A DNA stretch of 64,000 nucleotides from Bacillota bacterium (lineage in GTDB: Bacteria > Bacillota > Clostridia > Acetivibrionales > DSM-1351). The stretch spans positions 1 through 64,000 of the forward strand of contig JAEXOY010000036.1 of assembly GCA_023439045.1 (NCBI GenBank), in the 5' to 3' direction. Positions 59,682-64,000 of this stretch are shown here, one piece after another. The first letter of the stretch is position 1. The number at the start of each line of letters is the position of its first letter. The notes beneath the pieces were generated by a model. That model ran no database searches and was not told the DNA's origin. It saw nothing but the letters and a program-made list of their open reading frames with translations. The translations under genes were made by a program, and so were the position numbers.

Positions 59682-60074
59682 ATGGAAAATAATATAATTG
59701 AAAAGGCTAGAGAATTAGGCGGATTACTTGCAGAATCAAATGAAATGGCAGTATACAAAGCAGCCGAGGCAAAAATGCAGGCAGATGAAAAATCAAATAA
59801 ACTCATGAGCGATTACAAAAAACTTCAAATAGAGATGGTAAAGCTAACTCGTGGAAATGCTGAAAAGGAAGCAATTGAAGAAACAAAGCAAAAATTGCTT
59901 GCAACCCAGGATGAGATTAATTCCTATGAAGTAACATACAATTTCTTGAAGTCAAAAGCTGACGTTGAAGCAATGATGAAGCAGGTAAATGACATAATTA
60001 TTTTCTCAATTACAGGGGAAACTGGTTGTTCAGACGACAAGTGCAAAACTTGTGGCGGTGGATGTAAAGGATAA
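59682..60074 (+). CDS. ylbF: YlbF/YmcA family regulator with Cys-rich C-terminus
   Basis: A 130-residue protein with ATG after GTGAGGATGA. It is a Com_YlbF helical protein (IEKARELGGLLAESNEM start; VTYNFLKSKADVEAMMKQVNDII near the end). The tail holds C116, C121, C124 and C128. In Bacillus, YlbF, YmcA and YaaT form a complex carrying Fe-S clusters that directs RNase Y and affects competence and sporulation. The cysteines here fit such a role. The gene lies between miaB and mutS. Confidence 0.88.
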   Translation: MENNIIEKARELGGLLAESNEMAVYKAAEAKMQADEKSNKLMSDYKKLQIEMVKLTRGNAEKEAIEETKQKLLATQDEINSYEVTYNFLKSKADVEAMMKQVNDIIIFSITGETGCSDDKCKTCGGGCKG

Positions 60075-60109
60075 ATAGAATCAATAAACAAAAATGTGGG
60101 GTTTAAATA

Positions 60110-62743
60110 ATGGCAGCTTTAACGCCAATGATGCAACAATATCTTGACATCAAGGAGCAGTATAAAGATTGCATACTGTTTTTCCGCCTTGGTGACTTCT
60201 ATGAAATGTTTTTTTCAGACGCAGAAACTGCTTCTAGAGAGCTAGAAATAACTCTAACAGGCAGAGATTGCGGACTTGAGGAGAGAGCGCCCATGTGTGG
60301 TGTTCCTTTTCATGCAGCAGATAATTATATATCGCGATTGATTAACAAGGGCTACAAGGTAGCTATATGTGAGCAGGTGGAGGATCCTGCCCTTGCTAAG
60401 GGCTTGGTAAAAAGGGACGTTATCAAGATAGTTACTCCCGGAACTGTCACAGATGCTGCCATGCTGGATGAAAAGAAAAATAATTACCTTATGTCTGTTT
60501 ACAAGTCAGGCAATTTTTTTGGTATTGCAGTAGTTGACATTACTACTGGGGATTTCTTTGCTACAAAGATTACCTGGGGCAACACCAAAGCAAAGCTCCT
60601 GGATGAGATTGCAAAGTTTTTACCCTCTGAATTGGTGGTTAATGAAGAATTTATGAAGGATGCTGATACTATAGCGTCAATCAAAGCACGTTTTAGTATC
60701 TATATTTCAAACTTTCCAGATAAATACTTTGATTTCCAGGCGGCAAAGGGTGCTGTTTGTATTCAATTTGAAGATCAATTAGCAGCAAAGAAGCTTATTT
60801 TTAATGATTATGATATCTCTATAAATGCCTCTGGAGGGCTGCTAGGTTACTTGGAGAATACTCAGAAGGTCTCGCTAGCACATATTCAGAGCTTAAAGCT
60901 ATATGAAATTGATGAGTATATGGTGCTTGACGTAGCAACAAGGAGAAACCTTGAACTTACCGAAACAATGAGGGAAAAGTCTAAACGAGGTTCTCTTCTT
61001 TGGGTTCTTGATAGAACAATGACCTCCATGGGGGGCAGACTACTGAGAAAATGGATTGAACAGCCTCTAATTAAACTTGGAGACATTCACGAAAGGCTAT
61101 CTGCTGTTGAGGAATTCAAGGATAAGTACATGGCTAGGATGGAATGCCGTGAACTGCTAAAGAGGGTATACGATATTGAAAGACTATTGAGCAGAGTAGT
61201 TCTCGGTAGTGTTAATTGCCGTGATTTGGTTGCGCTCAAGAATTCCATTGGTCAGATACCGTTTATCAAAAATACACTCGAAGGCTTTGACAGCACCTAT
61301 AACAAAGCATGCTGCGAGAGCATGGATAACCTTGTAGATATATTTGAGCTTATTGACAATGCTATCATTGATGAGCCTCCTGTTTCTATAAAGGAAGGCG
61401 GTATTATTAAGGATGGCTACAATGCTGAAGTGGACAAGCTAAGGCATGCTTCTACTGAGGGCAAGAGCTGGATTGCAGCTCTTGAGGCCTCTGAGAGAGA
61501 AAAAACGGGCATCAAAAACCTAAAGGTAGGCTTTAATCGTGTTTTTGGATATTATATTGAGGTTACAAAATCGTATTTATCGCAGGTACCGATAGAATAT
61601 ACCAGAAAGCAGACGCTTGCCAACTGCGAAAGGTATATTACTCCTGAGCTTAAAGAGATTGAGGATAATATACTAGGAGCGGAAGAAAAGATTATTCACT
61701 TGGAATATAGTATTTTCCTTGAGGTTAAGGACATTATTGCAAATGAACTCACCAGGATTAAGAATACAGCATCCGCGCTAGCTGAGATAGATGCGTTGCA
61801 GGCACTTGCTGAGGCGGCTGACCGCGAGGGGTATGTGAAACCGGTGGTCACATCAGGTTCTGCCCTCAATATAGTTGACGGCAGGCACCCTGTTGTTGAG
61901 AGAATGATTGAAAAGTCAGGGTTTGTACCTAATGATACAATTCTAGATTGCGACGAGAACAGGCTTGCAGTTATTACAGGGCCAAATATGGCAGGTAAAT
62001 CAACCTACATGCGCCAGTCTGCATTAATTGTTCTGATGGCTCAAATGGGAAGCTTTGTGCCCGCTACAAGTGCCGAAATAGGTATAGCGGATAGAATATT
62101 TACAAGGGTTGGGGCATCTGATGACCTCGCTTCAGGACAGAGTACCTTTATGGTAGAGATGACAGAGGTAGCAAATATCCTATCAAATGCTACACCAAAG
62201 AGCTTGCTTATACTAGATGAGATTGGCCGTGGTACCAGTACCTTTGATGGCCTAAGTATTGCTTGGTCTGTCATTGAGTATATCGTAAATAAGGAAAGGC
62301 TTGGAGCCAGAACCCTGTTTGCTACTCATTATCATGAGCTTACTGAGTTAGAGGGTAAGCTGTCCGGAATAAAGAATTACTGTATTACAGTAAAAGAACA
62401 GGGCGAGGACATAATTTTCTTGCGTAAAATAATCCGTGGTGGTGCGGACGACAGCTATGGTATTCAGGTTGCCAGATTGGCAGGGGTTCCAAAGCCAGTT
62501 ATTGAACGTGCCAAGGAAATTTTATCAGAGTTAGAGGACTCGGATATTAGTAAGAGAGATTCAAAGAAGAAGACAAAAAAACAGGTAGATGGTCAGATGG
62601 ATCTTTTTGCTGCAGCACAGGCACAATCTACAGCTCAGCACATTGTTGACGATATAAAAAGAATAGATATCTCAAGGGTTACCCCAATAGATGCAATGAA
62701 TATTCTTTATGAGCTACAAAAGAAGTGTCAGAGTAATGATTAA
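60110..62743 (+). CDS. mutS: DNA mismatch repair protein MutS
   Basis: An 877-residue full-length MutS1. The mismatch-reading FYE motif is in RLGDFYEMFF (about residues 33-38), the clamp/lever region spans ~260-540, and the ATPase has Walker A GPNMAGKSTYMRQ (about 623-635) and Walker B LLILDEIGRGTSTFDG. A C-terminal tail with QMDLFAAAQ may bind the beta clamp. It recognises mismatches and recruits MutL, encoded next. Confidence 0.97.
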   Translation: MAALTPMMQQYLDIKEQYKDCILFFRLGDFYEMFFSDAETASRELEITLTGRDCGLEERAPMCGVPFHAADNYISRLINKGYKVAICEQVEDPALAKGLVKRDVIKIVTPGTVTDAAMLDEKKNNYLMSVYKSGNFFGIAVVDITTGDFFATKITWGNTKAKLLDEIAKFLPSELVVNEEFMKDADTIASIKARFSIYISNFPDKYFDFQAAKGAVCIQFEDQLAAKKLIFNDYDISINASGGLLGYLENTQKVSLAHIQSLKLYEIDEYMVLDVATRRNLELTETMREKSKRGSLLWVLDRTMTSMGGRLLRKWIEQPLIKLGDIHERLSAVEEFKDKYMARMECRELLKRVYDIERLLSRVVLGSVNCRDLVALKNSIGQIPFIKNTLEGFDSTYNKACCESMDNLVDIFELIDNAIIDEPPVSIKEGGIIKDGYNAEVDKLRHASTEGKSWIAALEASEREKTGIKNLKVGFNRVFGYYIEVTKSYLSQVPIEYTRKQTLANCERYITPELKEIEDNILGAEEKIIHLEYSIFLEVKDIIANELTRIKNTASALAEIDALQALAEAADREGYVKPVVTSGSALNIVDGRHPVVERMIEKSGFVPNDTILDCDENRLAVITGPNMAGKSTYMRQSALIVLMAQMGSFVPATSAEIGIADRIFTRVGASDDLASGQSTFMVEMTEVANILSNATPKSLLILDEIGRGTSTFDGLSIAWSVIEYIVNKERLGARTLFATHYHELTELEGKLSGIKNYCITVKEQGEDIIFLRKIIRGGADDSYGIQVARLAGVPKPVIERAKEILSELEDSDISKRDSKKKTKKQVDGQMDLFAAAQAQSTAQHIVDDIKRIDISRVTPIDAMNILYELQKKCQSND

Positions 62744-62760
62744 TCGGGCTAAAGTGAGTT

Positions 62761-62850
62761 ATCGTATTTTAGATTATTGTATTCTAGATTATTGTATTTC
62801 GGATTACTGTATTCTAGATTATTGAATTATGGATTATTGAATTATGGACG
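62761..62850. repeat. 15-bp intergenic minisatellite, 6 copies
   Basis: Six 15-base units such as ATTGTATTCTAGATT and ATTGAATTATGGATT follow each other without gaps between mutS and mutL. The unit differs from all other arrays in the window. Confidence 0.88.
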
Positions 62851-62914
62851 AATTATAGATTTACTCGTAAATTAATTATTTAAATGTGATATATAAATAA
62901 GTAAAGGAGGTACT

Positions 62915-64000
62915 ATGGGAAGCATTATTATTCTTGATGAAAATACATCTAATAAAATAGCTGCTGGTGAAGTGGTGGATAAGCCTGCATCAGTTGTCAA
63001 GGAATTGGTTGAAAATTCTATAGATGCTGGTGCTACAAGTATTTCCGTGGACATAAAAAATGGTGGAATTTCAGCTATACGAGTTACTGACAATGGTAAG
63101 GGTATATCTGAGGATGATGTTGTAATAGCATTTGAAAGGCATGCAACAAGCAAGATTAAGCGTGCTGAGGATCTCGACTCTATCCTCACAATGGGTTTTC
63201 GAGGTGAGGCGCTTGCAAGTATTGCTTCGGTTTCAAATGTTGAGCTTCAAACCAAGACTGCTGATAGCACATATGGTATGTATGTGAGCATTAGTGGTGG
63301 AAATATTCAGGAGGTTAGGCAGACAGGATGTAATGTCGGCACATCAATTACTATTAGGGATTTATTCTTTAATACTCCTGCAAGGTACAAGTTTCTAAAG
63401 AAAGATTCTACCGAAGCTGGATATATCTCTGATACTATGACACGAATTGCTTTGGGCTATCCAGAGATAGCATTTTCACTCACCAGTAATAGAATAAATG
63501 CACTCAGAACACCGGGAAATGGAGATCTGAAAAGTACTATTTTCAGCATTTACGGTAGAGAGGTTGTTAAAGACCTTATCGAGGTAAACTTTTCTGATGA
63601 AAAGCTCAAGGTTCACGGCTATGTTGGCAAGCCCGAAGCTGCTAGAGCTAATAGGACCTATCAATCATTATTTATTAATAGACGATATGTTAAAAGCAGG
63701 CTGGTTTCTTATGCTGTTGAACAAGCATACAGCAGTATTTTGATGAAAAATAGGTTCCCGTTTTTTGTTCTGAATATTACGCTCAACCCTTTATTGGTTG
63801 ACGCAAATGTACACCCTCAAAAAATGGAGGTACGGTTTGCTGACGAGAGTTACCTAACTAGAACAATATATATGGCTGTGGCTAGTGCACTTAGTGGTAA
63901 GGAACTGTTTGCGCCAGTTACAGTTACCAAAAAGGACCGAGAGCTATTTAAGTTCAATGGCGCTATAAATAAAGATTATGTTCAGCAGACAATGGATATT
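62915..64000 (+). CDS. mutL: DNA mismatch repair protein MutL, 5' part
   Basis: The ATG at 62915, behind AAAGGAGG, opens a frame that runs off the window; 362 codons are visible. The GHKL ATPase motifs are NKIAAGEVVDKPASVVKELVENSIDAGA, VTDNGKGI, FERHATSKI and GFRGEALASIASVSNV. The transducer domain continues with FFNTPARYKFLKKD and VDANVHPQKMEVRF. It couples MutS recognition to downstream repair; in Firmicutes MutL usually has a C-terminal endonuclease, which lies outside the window. Confidence 0.97.
   Translation, partial: MGSIIILDENTSNKIAAGEVVDKPASVVKELVENSIDAGATSISVDIKNGGISAIRVTDNGKGISEDDVVIAFERHATSKIKRAEDLDSILTMGFRGEALASIASVSNVELQTKTADSTYGMYVSISGGNIQEVRQTGCNVGTSITIRDLFFNTPARYKFLKKDSTEAGYISDTMTRIALGYPEIAFSLTSNRINALRTPGNGDLKSTIFSIYGREVVKDLIEVNFSDEKLKVHGYVGKPEAARANRTYQSLFINRRYVKSRLVSYAVEQAYSSILMKNRFPFFVLNITLNPLLVDANVHPQKMEVRFADESYLTRTIYMAVASALSGKELFAPVTVTKKDRELFKFNGAINKDYVQQTMDI

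Overview
The window reads as a low-GC, spore-forming anaerobic Firmicute of the class Clostridia. The evidence is the AT-rich intergenic DNA, strong Shine-Dalgarno sites with frequent TTG and GTG starts, sporulation genes (dpaA/dpaB, a GerW/YtfJ protein, tepA-ylzJ), an IspH-ribosomal protein S1 fusion, and clostridial gene orders such as scpA-scpB-DUF2953-ytfJ, miaB-ylbF-mutS-mutL and hutP-aroH-cmk-ispH/rpsA. A three-gene transcarboxylase operon without membrane subunits recalls cellulolytic Ruminiclostridium/Acetivibrio-type clostridia. That placement is an inference; no rRNA gene is present.

Layout. 1-2.2 kb is accessory: the 3' part of a lysozyme-like hydrolase, an unknown lipoprotein, and what looks like the 5' domain of a truncated group II intron. 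2.2-9.7 kb holds a membrane transglutaminase, a YmaF-type His-rich protein, a CPBP protease, a sugar isomerase-like protein, pyrimidine-nucleoside phosphorylase, a D,D-carboxypeptidase and a site-2 protease. 10-14.4 kb is the chromosome segregation/sporulation/RNA modification block (scpA, scpB, DUF2953, ytfJ, rluB, mnmM). 14.7-18.5 kb is a peroxide-defence cluster: AhpC, a domain-permuted AhpF-like reductase and an MFS carrier. 18.9-22.9 kb is the transcarboxylase operon. 23-31.9 kb carries a small membrane protein, an RpiR regulator, an HI0933-type flavoprotein, HutP, chorismate mutase, cmk, ispH-rpsA and an orphan CheR. 32-33.3 kb is a small island beside tRNA-Leu: a strong promoter, a tandem-repeat RNA, a terminator, then a PBECR4-type nuclease. 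33.5-41.4 kb has murD, a radical-SAM DNA repair pair, an ACT/UPF0210 pair and a nitrilase. 41.7-50.6 kb is rpsO-pnp-M16 peptidase-dpaAB-tepA-ylzJ, followed by a 37-codon ORF and two tandem RimK-like ATP-grasp ligases. 50.7-56 kb is a SiaA-SiaB-SiaC-like partner-switching module joined to a CheA-like kinase and a response regulator-STAS protein whose receiver is split by a one-base frameshift. 56-64 kb ends with GNAT, a zinc-ribbon membrane protein, miaB, ylbF, mutS and the start of mutL.

The most notable points are the type III toxin-antitoxin-like arrangement at 32.0-32.9 kb, the Sia-type module with its broken receiver, the peptide plus twin ATP-grasp genes, the permuted AhpF, and many intergenic minisatellites of 15-57 bp whose unit differs at every site.
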